DNA of 64,000 nucleotides, taken from NCBI GenBank assembly GCA_038380795.1, contig CM076277.1:2757501-2821500 (forward strand), given 5' to 3'. The DNA is from Pyrocephalus nanus. Taxonomy: Eukaryota > Chordata > Aves > Passeriformes > Tyrannidae. Below, in pieces: positions 9,871-22,127 of this stretch; position 1 is the first letter of the stretch; every line of letters begins with the position of its first letter. The notes beneath the pieces were generated by a model. That model had not been told where the DNA came from. It saw nothing but the letters and a program-made list of their open reading frames with translations, and searched no databases. Both the position numbers and the translations under genes were made by a program.

Positions 9871-11621
9871 GCAAAGCCAACAGGGAGAGCTTTCCATGTC
9901 CCATCGTCCCCACCTCCCTTGGCAAACCTGCCCTGCTAAGTAACAAAGAAACCTGCACCAGGCCCCTCAGTGCCAGCGTTCCTTTTTCAAAGAGAAATAA
10001 AAAAATGGGAAAACACATTCTGAAGTAGCTGTTTGCAGTCCCTTTGGCAGGTGCTTTGAAGGCAGAATGCAGAAGGTTAATGAGCTCTGGCACTGGTGCA
10101 GCCCTGCTCCGAGGGATCCTGCCTCGTGCAGGGATAATGAGAAGTGCCCGGGGTCATCTGGAAAGGCAAAGCTGTCCGTGTGATCCTGCACCTGGATGCC
10201 AGCAAAGATTGCTCTGTGGGCAGTGCTGAGCATCACTGCAGTGAGGGGAGGAGGGAGCAGCCTGGGAACTCTGCTGTCTGATGTTTCTCGTGCCTTAAAA
10301 CTCTTTTTGTTCCATAAATTAGGCTTTCACTGAGGAAATGAAAGGGGATGCGTTATAATTCTGAAGTCTCTGCCACTCAGAAGTGATTGCCAGGAAGCCA
10401 AAGTGTCTTTGAGAGGGGCTGAGAGACCAAGGCTGGGGGAGAGGACACCTGGAGGAGGCAGTGAGTGTGTCACTGTCACTGAGACCATCAGGTCCCATGT
10501 GTGGAGGTGCTGGCACTGGCTCCTGGAGTGATGGGGACATTTGGAGTCCAGTACAGGCTCAGGGATGTGTCACAAACTGCCCAAGCCCTCTCACAGCTGC
10601 TCTGAGTTCAGGGCAAGTTTTGGGCTGCAGGGGAGTCCCAGAAGGCTCTGTGTAATGAGTGTCTCTCCCTGGGTCTGTGCCCTGGAGATGAGGTGAGTCA
10701 GGATGCCATGGATGATGCCATGGATGATGCCATGGATGGTGCCAAGGATGGCTGTAGGAAGACAGGTGTGTCCCCATTTCTCTAATCCTGTGATTTTCGT
10801 GAATATCACTTATTTTAAATTTTCAAGTATAATGCAAAGGGAATTCTTGAGGAAGGTTCTGTTTGGTGCATCCCAGTCAGAGGTAATAGTGGTGAACAGA
10901 CAAGGACTGCTTCATAGGGAAAAAAACAAGAGTGAAAGCAGCCTAGGCCTGAGCTGGAAATAGTCTGGGCTGGTTGCAGCCTGCAGCCAGGACCCAGGGC
11001 AGAGCAAAGCTCTGCCTCATCACAGCCTGGTGCTTGTGCATGAGGCATTCTCATGTCCACTGGCTATTCCCAAACATGATGTGCTGAGGGAAAGAGGGAA
11101 AGACAAGCAGGGTGAGCCTGGGGAGCGCTCTGCCCACATCAGCCCTTCCCTGCTCTCCTGTCAGGAGTTATTTACCTGGGTGGACTGCACAGCCCTGAGT
11201 ATTTTGGCAGCTGAGCCCAGACAAATGCTGTGGGCTGGGAGCACCAAGAGCAGCAGTGGCAGCCACACAGATGACAGCTGTGTCATTTTGAGGCAGCCCA
11301 GGGGAGGTGGGAGAGCACAAACCCACCCCAGGTGTCTGTACAGCTGCAGGGCTGCAGGCAGGGAGGCTCAAACACAGGAGCAGAGCCCATCCTTTTCTGC
11401 AGGTGGAAGGGTGTTGTCTCAAGCTGTGGCTCCATTGCTGGTGCAAAGATCCAGCTGAAGTGGATAAATATGACTTTTGCTCTCTTCTCTCCACACTTTC
11501 CCTCAGATCCTCTGCCCATCCGTCCAGCACACAGATGAGGGCAGCCCTGACTTCAGGAAACCCAAACCCCAGTGCTGCTGTGGGTTACACAGGGATGGAT
11601 CCCAGTTCCCTGGACTGCAGA
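9871..11621. other. Unique sequence with one small minisatellite
   Basis: Apart from the 12-bp array at 10705-10752 I recognise nothing. Open frames up to 142 codons lack domains. Confidence 0.55.
10705..10752. repeat. 12-bp minisatellite, 4 copies
   Basis: Four tandem units of GCCATGGATGAT; the third ends GGT and the fourth reads GCCAAGGATGGC. The unit length is a multiple of three, so it stays open in several frames and produces spurious repeats of Pro-Trp-Met-Met. Confidence 0.9.
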
Positions 11622-11703
11622 ACACAGAGTGGTTTGGGCTGGAAGGGATTTCAGAGCTCATCTCATCCCAGCCCTCTGCCATGAGCAGGGACACGTTTCT
11701 CAG
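11622..11703 (-). mobile_element. CR1 LINE 3' tail fragment, short
   Basis: ACACAGAGTGGTTTGGGCTGG followed by GAAGGGATTTCAGAGCTCATC and ATGAGCAGGGACACG. About 80 bp of the terminal 3' UTR. Confidence 0.85.
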
Positions 11704-12922
11704 AAGCACATCCACCCTGCTCAGATACTCTCTCAGAGGTCAGTCTGGGAAGCAGAAGACACACAGGGCAGGATATTCCTCAGCACATCTTCCCCCAGCC
11801 TCGAGGCTTTCACCTCAGGGACCATCCAGAAGGATGGATTTCATTTTCATAAATTCATTTCAACTGGTTTTGACAGTGATGCTTTTCCAGCTGCTTCCAG
11901 AGCCCCCAAAATGCACTCAGTGTGATGTGGTGCCAGTGTGTGGAAAGAAAACCCATTTCCAGCTGCCTGCTGAGCCCCCAGGGCTGATCTGTGGCCTTGG
12001 CTGGGATGTTGCCCAAGGAGGAAGTTTGTGCAAGCACCAGAAGAAATAAAAATTCCTTCTTCATTACCTTTATTGAAATACATTTATGCTAAAGCTGTGC
12101 TGTGTGGACCTGCTTTGAACACTGCAAGGGAGAGACAAATCTAAGCATCAAACCTCACCCCTGCAAAGGATAATTGAAATCAATGGCGTTGTTGTCTCGC
12201 TCTGACACTGCTGCAGGTGCAAAGAGATGCTGCTGAGCATCCTGCTAAGAACTTTGGAGCATTCTGGCAGAAGGGATGGCTCACAGATATTCTGCCCCAG
12301 GGGCTTCCAGGATCGAGAAGCAAGTCAAGAAAAAGTCAGTGGGGCTTATTTTTTTTTTTTAATTAAAAAAAAAATATTAAGAATCACCCCCTATTCATAA
12401 GTCTCAACACCTTCTTAATATACTCTGCAGTCACAAGGGAGTGAATTTTCATTCAGCTGCTCCTCTGTACCCTTTTATTTTTTATGAGCTTTCACTCCTT
12501 TTCTTCCAACTTCCTGTGATTTTCAGACCTTGTTGAACATCGAAGATGCCTCCCTATTATTCCAGCATCTCTACTCTGCTGTCACTCAGACTTCAAATCC
12601 AGTGTCTACACCTCCCTAGTTCTGTGCTCCCTCTGTGCAGAGAAAGCTGAAAAGCAGCAGCCTGCTTTTTAAAGACTCACATTCTTTTTGGTGATTCTCT
12701 CCCCTAGAAAATCTGCTTCTCTCCTGAAAACCCTGCAGTGGATATTTACCTTCCAGCTCTCCTGGTGCCTCCCCTGTCAGGGAAGATCATGTTCCTGACT
12801 TCAGGCTGCACCAAATCTGATGTTCTTATTCCTTCAGGGGGACACAGGGAAGGCAGGTTGTTCCAGAGAGGTGTTTGGGAAGAAAATGTTTTCAGCAGTT
12901 TCTGGGAAGGAAACCAAAAAGT
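11704..12922. other. Unique sequence, partly AT-rich
   Basis: Holds an adjoining T12 and A10 stretch at 12349-12374 that could form a small hairpin. The part at 12120-12330 (CAAAGGATAATTGAAATCAATGG-type words, cut here for length) looks like conserved noncoding DNA. No gene is recognised. Confidence 0.5.
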
Positions 12923-13242
12923 GAGAAGAGAAAAAAGAGAAGAAAAAAGAGAAGAAAAAAGAGGAGAGGAGAGGAGAGGAGAGGAGAGGAGAGGAGAGGA
13001 GAGGAGAGGAGAGGAGAGGAGAGGAGAGGAGAGGAGAGGAGAGGAGAGGAGAGGAGAGGAGAGGAGAGGAGAGGAGAGGAGAGGAGAGGAGAGGAGAGGA
13101 GAGGAGAGGAGAGGAGAGGAGAGGAGAGGAGAGGAGAGGAGAGGAGAGGAGAGGAGAGGAGAGGAGAGGAGAGAAGAGAAGAGAAGAGAAGAGAAGAGAA
13201 GAGAGAAGAGGGGAGGGGAGGGGAGGGGAGGGGAGAGAAAGG
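12923..13242. repeat. 320-bp uninterrupted polypurine tract, mainly (GAGGA)42
   Basis: Every plus-strand base from 12923 to 13242 is A or G. It starts as GAGAAGAAAAAA-type units, then has 42 perfect GAGGA pentamers (12961-13170), six GAGAA (13171-13200) and a GGGGA block (13210-13234). Long homopurine mirror-repeat DNA can form intramolecular triplexes (established for R.Y tracts). The lack of T on one strand, and of A on most of the other, removes stop codons, so long open frames appear on both strands here and must not be read as genes. Confidence 0.98.
13210..13234 (+). other. G-quadruplex motif: five GGGG runs with 1-base loops
   Basis: GGGG runs at 13210, 13215, 13220, 13225 and 13230, each separated by a single A. 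Four-guanine tracts with one-nucleotide loops are the type known to give very stable parallel quadruplexes. It sits at the 3' edge of the polypurine tract. Confidence 0.85.
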
Positions 13243-13794
13243 TACAAGCTTGCCAAGGTAGACTTGCCCTGCTTGGCAATATTAGCTGCCTCCTGGTATA
13301 CTTAGAGGGTAAAAACCTGGTATTTAGTCTTCATAAATTAAATCAAACCAGATGAACCACCTCTAGCTTGAGTGCAAGGATAACTCAGTCAATAAATAGT
13401 TTGATAGTTACGCTTCAAAGGCTTTGAGATGAAAAGGTTTATTCCAGCTGTTATCAGAAATGATCCTCTGGTTGCTTCAGTGCCTCTCTATTATTTATAC
13501 ATTTAATGGTTTTAGTAATTGTATGCAGGGGCTTCCCAAAGGGGTTGTGTGTAAGCACCATGATGACAGTCAGGAAAATGTTTTCCTTTATATCATAAGA
13601 TAATTACAGTTAAGGAATTCCAGTGTAATGAGTTCAACACAGCACATGTTCATTGGATGGAACACTTGGAATCATGCGGTGTTGTAACCAGGTCCTGCAG
13701 GGATGGGCACGTGGACTCTGTACCATTTCATGTTTGTACTGATCATCCAGGAGAAAACATAAAATGGGCACCAATCTCAGCTCTCTGTGAGCAG
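13243..13794. other. Unique sequence
   Basis: AT-rich, with nothing recognisable as a repeat or exon. Confidence 0.55.
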
Positions 13795-14059
13795 GGACAG
13801 CCCCCAGGGAATGGCTGGAGCTGTGCCAGGGCAGGCTCAGGTTGGATCTCAGGGAAAGGTTCTTCCCCCAGAGGGTGGTTGGCACTGAACAGGCTCCCCA
13901 GGGCAGTGGGCACGGCCCCAAGGCTGCCAGAGCTCCAGGAGGGTTTGGACAACGCTCTGAGGGACAGGGTGGGATTGTTGGGGTGTCTGTGCAGGGCCAG
14001 GATTTGGGCTGGATGATCCTGTGGGTCCCTTCCAGCTCAGGACATTCTGCAATTCTATG
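13795..14059 (+). mobile_element. CR1 LINE 3' UTR with intact terminal octamer
   Basis: Sense copy from GGGAATGGCTGGAGCTGTGCC through GGTTGGCACTGAACAGGC and CTCCAGGAGGGTTTGGACAAC to the terminal ATTCTATG (14052-14059). It belongs to a five-member set in this window with nearly the same sequence (others at 24443, 43067, 56631 and 61504). Confidence 0.95.
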
Positions 14060-16751
14060 AAAGCTTCAGGTGGCAGAAAGACCTGGGGAGATGATGGAGA
14101 GATTTCTTACTGGTACTGGAAAGCAGCCTGGTTTATTTGGGAAACTGGGCATAAATAAACAGTGTGCAGTGTGATCAGGAGGGGTGGGAAGTCATTCCCC
14201 CTGGAGCAAAGACACAGCTGGGGTGGGAAGCAGCAAGACATGAGGGAAATCAGCACTGGGTGTGAAGGTCCACAGCAATGTGCCAGCAGAGGGGCAGTGT
14301 CCAATAACAGCCACAACTGAGGAAGGATTCTCCTAAATTTGAGGAGACATTTAAGAGATGCACCAGAGGAGAGATTAGATAATGAGATAAAGGCAGGGAG
14401 GTGAATAACTCCCAAAGTTCAATCAGATAAACTTAGCCAAGGTTAAGGATGAGTGATCCGAAAATAAGCCAAAGACATTTAATACAGTGAGATCTAAAAC
14501 TAAAAGTACAGGATAAACTTATTCAGACTATAAATGAGCTGTATCTGTTCTTCTAACAAAGAATATCCTTGTTAAAATGATGAATGAAGGATTCTCCATC
14601 CATGAGCAGTAATAGCTGGACGTGTTTGTTATGGATACAGCCCAGTTGCAGTGGGAGCACAGGGATGTCTGGGGTGTGGAGGTGAGACTGGATGACCTCC
14701 ATGTCCCTTTGGGACATTAAATGTCACCAGGGTAGGGCTGATCACATGCTGGTTTATCTCATTTAAGCTAGGAGGGACCCAATTCTCTCTTACAGGGCCA
14801 TCTGACGTGGATAAAACCACACAGATTGTGTTCATAAAACAAAAAACCATTAAAATGATTAAATCTGTGGCTGGCTCCTGGTCGGTTCTGCAGGGAAGGC
14901 AGGTTTTTGGAGCAGCTGAAATGCTGAATTGCTGCCACAAGCACTCAAAGGCAGCATCTTGTGAACATCTGTAGGGGCCAAATATGTTTGTGGGAACCAC
15001 TGGAAGACACAGCAGGAATGAGAGGATGTGGTGAAGCCCTTGACAAGGGGAGATGTGCAGGTGAGATTTCTCTTTAACACTGAGCACAGCCAGTGCTGGG
15101 TTTCATTTAAGCAGCAGAGAAACATGGATGGACATTAGGGAAGAAGGATGAAATTCTGTATTTCTATCAGCAGCTTCTTTCCTCTGAGCCTCTGGGGGAG
15201 GTTGTCCATGTTCAGTGCCCCTGGAACCCCCAGCTCCTGCATTCACCTCCTTTCCTCCAGCGTGAAAGCAAGCAGCCTGATAGTAAAAATATGAATAAAA
15301 CCAAAATGATAATGAATTGTTTCTTATTCCACTTGTTTTCGGTGCCTTTGAGCTCTGCAGTGACAGGGGAGCTGCAGGAGGACTCTGCTGTTCGTGCTCC
15401 AGCCTGGGCACAGCTGGGATCTTTCACTCAGTCCTTCCCTCCCTGCCTCCCACCAGGCCCAGCTTTGGTCTCACCCATCTGCAAACACACACAGCTCGTG
15501 TTGCTGTCAGTCTGCACAAGGTGTGCATTCACACGGCCATTGCTCCAAGTGAGGGAGCCAGTCTGTGTGATATTTAACCTACTTTGCTCTGAGGATGAAT
15601 AGGAGGAATTGGGATCACCCACAAAGCGGCCCCGTTTCACTCCCTTTTAAAAGCCAATCCCTTCTGTCCTGTCAGTGCCAATTACATCCTCCTCAGGTTC
15701 ACTGACACACAGGGACTTTCTCTCAGTGGCTCTTTTTTTATTTCTCATCTTTCTCTGGGAACTGTCACTTAATTTTATGTGTTTCACAAGTGATTATGTG
15801 GCTGAAGTTGGGAGTCTTTCATTACACCCCTTGGGGTATCTTTGCAAAAACACCTCACAACAATCTCAGGTGTGCAGTCCAACGCCACACAAGTACTTTT
15901 TTTTCTCGTGGTGACTAATTAAACCCCTCATCACAGGGACAAAGCAGCCCAGGGAGTGATGAGCAGGGAAGACATCAGTGCCTCTCCAACCTCTGGCAGC
16001 TCCTCCTTTCCCACTGCCAGATGTGAGGCAGGTCTGGAGAAGAAAGCTCACTTTATGCTTCCCTGGTTTCTTTGAGTCTCTCCCTGTTATCCACAAGGCA
16101 TCATTAGGCAGACACACACAGTCCCTGTTCCATTCAGTGTGTTACTGATGCAGTGTCTGCTGTTTGCTGCTCTGTGTGTTCTGCCTTAACCAAACCTCCT
16201 TTATCCTCTCTGGTGACTGGAACAAAAATAAAGGTTTGCTGGAGCGAGGACAGAGGTTTACAAGCCTGTCAGCAGCTCTGCTGAGTAATCTCACAGCTCC
16301 CCCCTGCACTGCACTCACAGATGGATGGATGCTGCAGCTGTGCCCGAGCTTCCCAGCTGCTGTTTCCTGGGAACAAGGTGCAAAGGGCTGGTCCCTGTCC
16401 CTGCCACCCTGGTGGCAGGAATTTGACATATTCAAATGTCATTTTGGTATTATATGTAATGTTTGGAAAGCTTCTTTTGTGGTCACAGCGAGCCGAGGGA
16501 AATAAAAGCACTACATGGCTCATTTTTTTATCTCACAAATTGGAATTATGTGGATAAATAGTTCCAACAATAGATTTTTTTTTTCATATAAATGCTTAGA
16601 AAATCAAACCATATCAGCAGTAATGAGGCTAAATAATAAAAGGCAATTTTCTTTGAAAATGAGACCTCTTCCTAGTTTAGAAAAAAAATGAGTGAAGAAT
16701 TCCAACACCCAGGAACGGGATCCTGCATTGCTGCAGATTCCCATCTTTCTC
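14060..16751. other. Unique sequence, no gene recognised
   Basis: About 2.7 kb. Open frames such as minus 14629-15087 (152 codons) have no domain. The block around 14680-14725 has a faint CR1-like look (ACTGGATGACC...) but is too short to call. AT-rich around 16560-16660. Confidence 0.5.
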
Positions 16752-16932
16752 CAACTCCCTGACAGGAGGATGGAGCCAAGAGGGGGTCAGGCTCTCCTCC
16801 CAGGGAACAAGGGACAGGATGAGAGGAAATGGCCTCAAGTTGTGCCAGGGGATGTTTAGGTTGGATATCAGGGAAAATTTCTTCCCTGAAAGGATGGTGA
16901 GGCACCAGAAGGGGCTGCCCAGGGCAGTATCT
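16752..16932 (+). mobile_element. CR1 LINE fragment, 3' UTR middle part
   Basis: Sense orientation: CTCCCAGGGAACAAGGGACAG, GGCCTCAAGTTGTGCCAGG, TTGGATATCAGGGAAAATTTC and GGCTGCCCAGGGCAGT. The terminal tail is missing. It converges on the next CR1, about 50 bp away, which lies in the opposite orientation. Confidence 0.9.
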
Positions 16933-16985
16933 GAAGGGAGCCCTCAGCCCCAGCCAGGAACTGACCCAGTTCTGTAAGTTCAGAA

Positions 16986-17244
16986 AACATGGAATGGTGT
17001 GGATTAGAAGGGATTTTAAAGCCCATCTCATTCCACCCCCCTGCCACGGGCAGGGACACCTCCCATCAGCCCAGGTTGCTCCTTTTATCCAACCTGGCCT
17101 TGGACACTTCCAGGGATGGGGCAGCCACAGCTTCTCTGGGTAACCTGTGCCAGGGCCTGCCCACCCTCACAGGGGAGAATCTCTTCCTAACATCTAAATC
17201 TCTCCACTTTTAGTCTAAAGTCGTTGCCCCTTGTCCCATCACTG
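16986..17244 (-). mobile_element. CR1 LINE 3' end fragment
   Basis: Plus-strand reading: GGAATGGTGTGGATTAGAAGG, CCACGGGCAGGGACACCTCC, CCTTGGACACTTCCAGGGAT, GCCAGGGCCTGCCCACC and CCCCTTGTCCCATCACTG. About 260 bp. Confidence 0.93.
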
Positions 17245-20200
17245 TTTAGAATGTGTACTGGAGTAGAATAATATCAAAATCACCACGTTTGGGTCAGTGT
17301 GGTGTTGAATGAGCGGGTCACACGTCCTGGCACGGGTGTCTTGTGGACCTGTACAGCCCCCAGAACTGGGGCTGAGGACCCCCTTGACACCCTGAGGATC
17401 CACATCACCAACCTCATCACCTGGACACAGGTTCTGATGAGCCCAGGAAAGCCATGGGCTCTCCCTGCCTCTGTGTATCCCTGTGGGTGCAATGTGGGAA
17501 TTGCCTGCCTGGGGTGTGGTTTTGGGAGGTCTGGGTTTCCCAGGGCTCTCTGCAGTACCTTAACAACACATGAAGCTCTCCAGATTCCAAGCACTGAGAT
17601 TACTTATTCCTATTCAGCCCTGCAGGACCTGGTTGCTTTTGTGCAGGATGTGGGCTGGGTACAGATTTAGGGATGCTCCATTTTCCTGCCCTGAGCCACC
17701 CAAAAGCTTGTGGATCTGCTGCTTGTTGCAGGGAAGGAGATGTCTCTGAATAATTTGTGCCTGCTGCTATGGCACTAATTTTATCTGGCCACATATAATA
17801 GGGACTTTAATGTGATACATGCTATTAATCCTGGTATTGAATTATAAATTTGCTCTGACAGGTTAAAGTGCTGTGGTGCCTGCTTCACCCTGGTCTGTAC
17901 ATGGAGCTGCTCTGTCATTCCTGCTGTGTCCTGGAGCCTGCTGGTGTAACCAAGGGAAAAAGGTTAATTGGGAGCTGCTCTGAGCATCAATCCACTTAAG
18001 GACCTTGGTGCTGGGGTGTTTGCTCAGCTGAAGCTCTCAAAACCTCTGCCCAAAAAACTTGTATTAGAATCTGCTCTTCCTCGAGGTGTGCTGTGCTTAC
18101 AGCTCAGGACATGCTGCAGGGGCACCACCTCAGGTGCTTCCAGAGCCTCTGTCTCCATGGAAAGACAGACTAATGGTGCATAAAGACACCAAAAAAAACC
18201 CCAAAATTTTCATGGATATCCTGGATCTGCAGTGATTCTTGTTTGCACTGAGTCCTGGGCAGAGATCCACAGTGGTGCTGACCTGTCTGGTACCCATAGA
18301 AGCACCAAATTGTTTGGATTGGAAGGGGCTCTAAGATCATCTTATTCCAACCCCTGCTATCCTGCTATCCCCATTCCATGCTGTGCTTTACACATCACCA
18401 GCCAGAGGGCCACAGACATCCCTCCTGGTTTGTGCAACGTGCTCCTCAGACAGCAGTTTGTGCCCCAAAGCCCAAGGAGGAAGGAGCCAGTGACAACCAC
18501 ATTATCCAGACTGTGTGAATGCTCCCAGGCTTTTATTATTATCTCCTGGCTGGTTATTATTCTGCTCCCTTGGAGATTTCTCCTATTCCACCGCTGTCAG
18601 CAGCCTGTTTGTTCAGGCTGCTGCATTAATACCTGTGCTTGTGCCTCCTCACCCCTTATTAACCACAGAAGCTGGGAAAGAGAAGGTGGATTTGGTGGTT
18701 TCATGTCACATTAGGGAATTATGCAGCTTGTCCACATCCCAGTGCCCCGGGGGAGATGAGGCTTTGTTGCCTGACCCAAGTCTAAGGGATGTGTGGCTGT
18801 AGCAGAGGTGTGACCTGCCAAGCCCTTTGCTGGCTCGGTACCGATGCCATGGGCTGTTTTCTCTGTGGCTGAACATATATAAACAAGAAAAAAAATATGT
18901 AAACAAGAAAAAACCAAAATAGCCCTGAGGAGACGAGATGGGAAGAACAGGGGAGGTTGCTCTGTACACCAAGGACCTGCACAGTGTACAGGGAAGGCTC
19001 ACAGTCAGTAATTAATGCTCCTGTTTGGTGCTCCTCTTTTTCTAAGGCTCTCAAACTACTTAATTGTTGAGGTCTAGCCACTGATACAGTTCACAATTCA
19101 TTTCCTCCATTACCTGGCACTGCACAGGGAGATCAGGCACGTCCAGGAAAGCTGATGTGGACACTACAAATCCACAGTTTTTTCTCACTGAGCCTCTGCT
19201 TCTCTGCTTGGAAGTGAAATTAAGGATACTCATGATTTTTCAGTCAGTGAGGGTGTTTAGGGAGACCTGCAGCAATAATGCTTCACTGATTTGTTTCTGT
19301 CCTCAGACCAGCATGTTTTATATCCTCAGACTGGTAACAGCAGTGCTGCTGCTGCTGTGGCATGCACAGCTCAGGTGCTTGTGGTGGGGGATGACTTAAT
19401 TGCTTCTTAATTGTTAGAAGTTGGTTCTGCTCTGAAACAAGAAGAGTTTCAGCTCCAGGCTCTGAGGAAGATATCCAAAGCCCTTCAGCCTTTATCCAGC
19501 CTTTTCTATAACCTGGGAGCTGCACCCCTTGTTTTACAAGCCATCAGCCTGAGACTGCTGTATTGTTTTAATACAGGCAAAAAAACCCCAAAAAACAGAA
19601 AACCAAACCCAGAGCAAAATTTTGAAGTCTTCAGGGATCTGGGAGTCTGGCCAAGCAAAAGCCACTTAGCTGCCTGTGAGGAGCACTGGTTAATATCTGT
19701 GGGATGTTTGTATCCCTGTCAGCACCACAAGCCCTTGTTTGTACAGCAGCTTCGTGTCTCCTCCTGCTGCTGATGGACAAGATCCCTCTTTTCCAGGGGC
19801 TGGGCTGTGCCATGGAAAGAGAGATCTGCATTCCTGCCCAGCCTCACTGTGGGATACAGTGACAGCCATAAAGTTCCTGGATAGAGTTGTTACATGATTA
19901 ATAACAACAGGAGCAGCTTAATAGATAAAGCCATCCTGGGATCTGCTCTGGGACTTCCTGCTGGAGAGCCTGAATGAGCTGAGCAGAGATGTTATTGCTA
20001 ATTAGTGTTTAAAGGATGTTACAGCTAATTATTGCAGGACCACAGCCCGAGAAGGAGGTGGCTGTAAATGGTTTGTGTCACCCAGAGCCTCTCCCAGGGT
20101 TTCATCCCCCCCTGGGAGGCAGCACCAAGCACAGCCAGGGCAGTTCTCCCTGGAAAAAGTGGTGTCAGTCCCTTATTCCTCCTCATCCCAAAGGGTTCAG

Positions 20201-21285
20201 ATGTAGCACAGTGTGTGGGGTGCTCTGGGGTGATTTTGCTCTGTTGATAAAAGATAAGCTGTTCTTTCATGGGCAGGGTGCATGAAAATAAAATATATCC
20301 TTTGCTACCTCCCTGAGCCCATGTTTAACATCCATCCTTACCTGCCTTCAGAGGAAGAGCAGCAAAGCACACCAAGGATGGATCTTCAGCACACCCTGAC
20401 CTGTTTGTTGAGCCATCCTCGGGCTGGTACATCAGGCTGAACTGACAGGAATGATCCTGTCTCTCTAAAGGGGTGAATCAAAACAACCCAGTAACGTCCT
20501 GGAGCTCTTCCTGAGGGAATCAGGGGATAGGACTCTCTTGTTCCATGGTTCATACTCAAACCCTTTTGCCTCACTCAATTCCAACTTGAGACAGGAGGGC
20601 TGAGCCCATCAGTGCTGGGAGGGGGTGGGCACCTGGCTCTGCCAAACCAGCACCTCTCATGGAGTTGGGAGAAGGTGATGAATGCACTTCCCCAGCTTTA
20701 AATGCCACACCTCTGCCAGCTGAAAGACCATGCCCTATGACTGCCACCTTCCTGCAGGCACCAAAATTCAAATCACTGGCTCTGGGCTCCACAAAGTACT
20801 CAGAGCCTCATTGCAAGGGCAGCACACAGCCCGAACAGGGCATGGGGCATCTTTCTGTGGGGCTTTTTCTTGCATTTCACAAAGTGGTGTCCACGTCTGT
20901 TCATGTCCCTGGCTCCCCAGCTGTGGTCTGCAGGTCACTGGTGGCCCAGGAGGCTCTTGGAAGTGACCTGCACACGTTCATCACATCTGTGTGGTGCTCT
21001 CTGTGACAAGCCAGGTGGCCCAAGGACTTTGTGGGCCAGGGAAATGCTGGCAGCACCCCGGGGTCCAAATAATTTGGAGTGTGTGAATTTTGAAGGGTTA
21101 GAAGCAGCCTCTGCTGGGCAGGATTTGTCTCACACCAATTTATTAAGGGGTACCTGTGGTAGGACAAGAGGAACTGGGTTGGTGTCCCAGCCAGTGAAGA
21201 CAGAGGCCAAGCAGCCACCCAGGATGAAGTTCAATTAGTTCCAGGCTGGAGCTGGAACCAACAGCTGAATCAGAGGGTTGGCAGA
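17245..21285. other. Unique sequence, about 4 kb, with one tiny CR1 piece
   Basis: Apart from the CR1 scrap at 18306-18361 I see no repeat. An AT-rich homeobox-word stretch at about 17790-17860 could be conserved. A direct repeat of AAACAAGAAAAAA at about 18881-18912 includes a FOX-like TGTAAACAAG. No exon is recognised. Confidence 0.5.
18306..18361 (-). mobile_element. CR1 LINE tail scrap
   Basis: AAATTGTTTGGATTGGAAGG followed by CTAAGATCATCTTATTCCAAC matches the last 55 bp of CR1 in antisense. Confidence 0.75.
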
Positions 21286-21405
21286 GGGGATCCCTATTGC
21301 CACATTTTACTGAGGAATTTGGACCAGGAGACACTGTAGGTCTTGGCCAAGGACACGAGCACTGAGCAGCTTGTGACTGAACCCCCCTCCTGCTTCACAG
21401 ATCTG
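21286..21405 (+). mobile_element. MIR/CORE-SINE-like relic (probable)
   Basis: The order of words CATTTTACTGAGGAA, CTTGGCCAAGGACACGAGCA and GTGACTGAACCCCCCTCCTG fits the MIR-type pattern 'cattttacagangag... cttgcccaaggtcac... ggattngaacccagg', in sense. It is very diverged, which is expected for amniote-age CORE-SINEs. It could be coincidence; a RepeatMasker hit to MIR1_Amn or similar would decide. Confidence 0.4.
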
Positions 21406-22054
21406 CCTGGACCACAGAGCAGGTGTCACCATCCCCTGTCCCCTTCCTCAGCCTCCCCCTCCTCACCCTGCTGTGTGAAGGGACAGCTGTCTCCCCTCAG
21501 CAGACAGCACTTCTGAAGCCCTCCCCTCATTTCCAAGCTGCATCAACTCCCTCTCCCCTGCAATGGAACCACTTATTTGGCTCTTGTTTATTGGGTTATT
21601 TATAGCAATTCTGCCAAGTGGTTTGGAATGAGGAGAAGGGCACAGTGCTAAATACAATGGCAGCACCTCGTGAGGTCTGACATTTAAAAACAGGGGATCT
21701 CATTACTGAATCCAAGGGAGACAGCAAATGTCAGGAAAAGCCAGTGGCTGTTGGCTTGGTACTGTGACTCCCAAAGTGCTGGATGTGCTCTGTGGCAGGC
21801 AGAGGAGTTGTTTGCAGCTTGTGGATTTCCCCAGGAGGACACCTCCAACACCTCTTGAGTGAATACAGTGTCTTGTGTTCCAGCTTCTTTTCCCACGCTG
21901 TCTGAAAACCACAGCAGTGTGTGTCCTTGGCATGGGAAGATGCTCCATCCCGTGTTTGGGGGTGTGTTCCCCTGACAGTGAATCTCTGCCTACTTTGTAG
22001 ACCCCAGAACCAACGATTCCCATCCTCATTCCCACACCCAGACCCTTCTGCTGA
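21406..22054. other. Unique sequence
   Basis: Nothing recognised. Confidence 0.5.
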
Positions 22055-22127
22055 AGTTGGGAGGGTCAAATGATTTGACCTCGGTGCTTTTTGTGGGTCC
22101 CTTCCAACTCAGAATGTTCTGTGAATA
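22055..22127 (+). mobile_element. CR1 LINE terminal fragment
   Basis: Sense tail: GGGTCCCTTCCAACTCAGAA then TGTTCTGTGAATA. Only the last 70 bp. Confidence 0.85.

Noticed and set aside
12738..13355. Long Arg/Glu/Gly-rich frames on plus and Ser/Leu/Pro-rich frames on minus
   Set aside because: Produced by the pure purine repeat, which cannot encode stop codons on either strand in most frames.
14640..14740. Faint CR1-like tail (ACTGGATGACCTCC)
   Set aside because: Too short and too diverged; the characteristic octamer and upstream blocks are missing.
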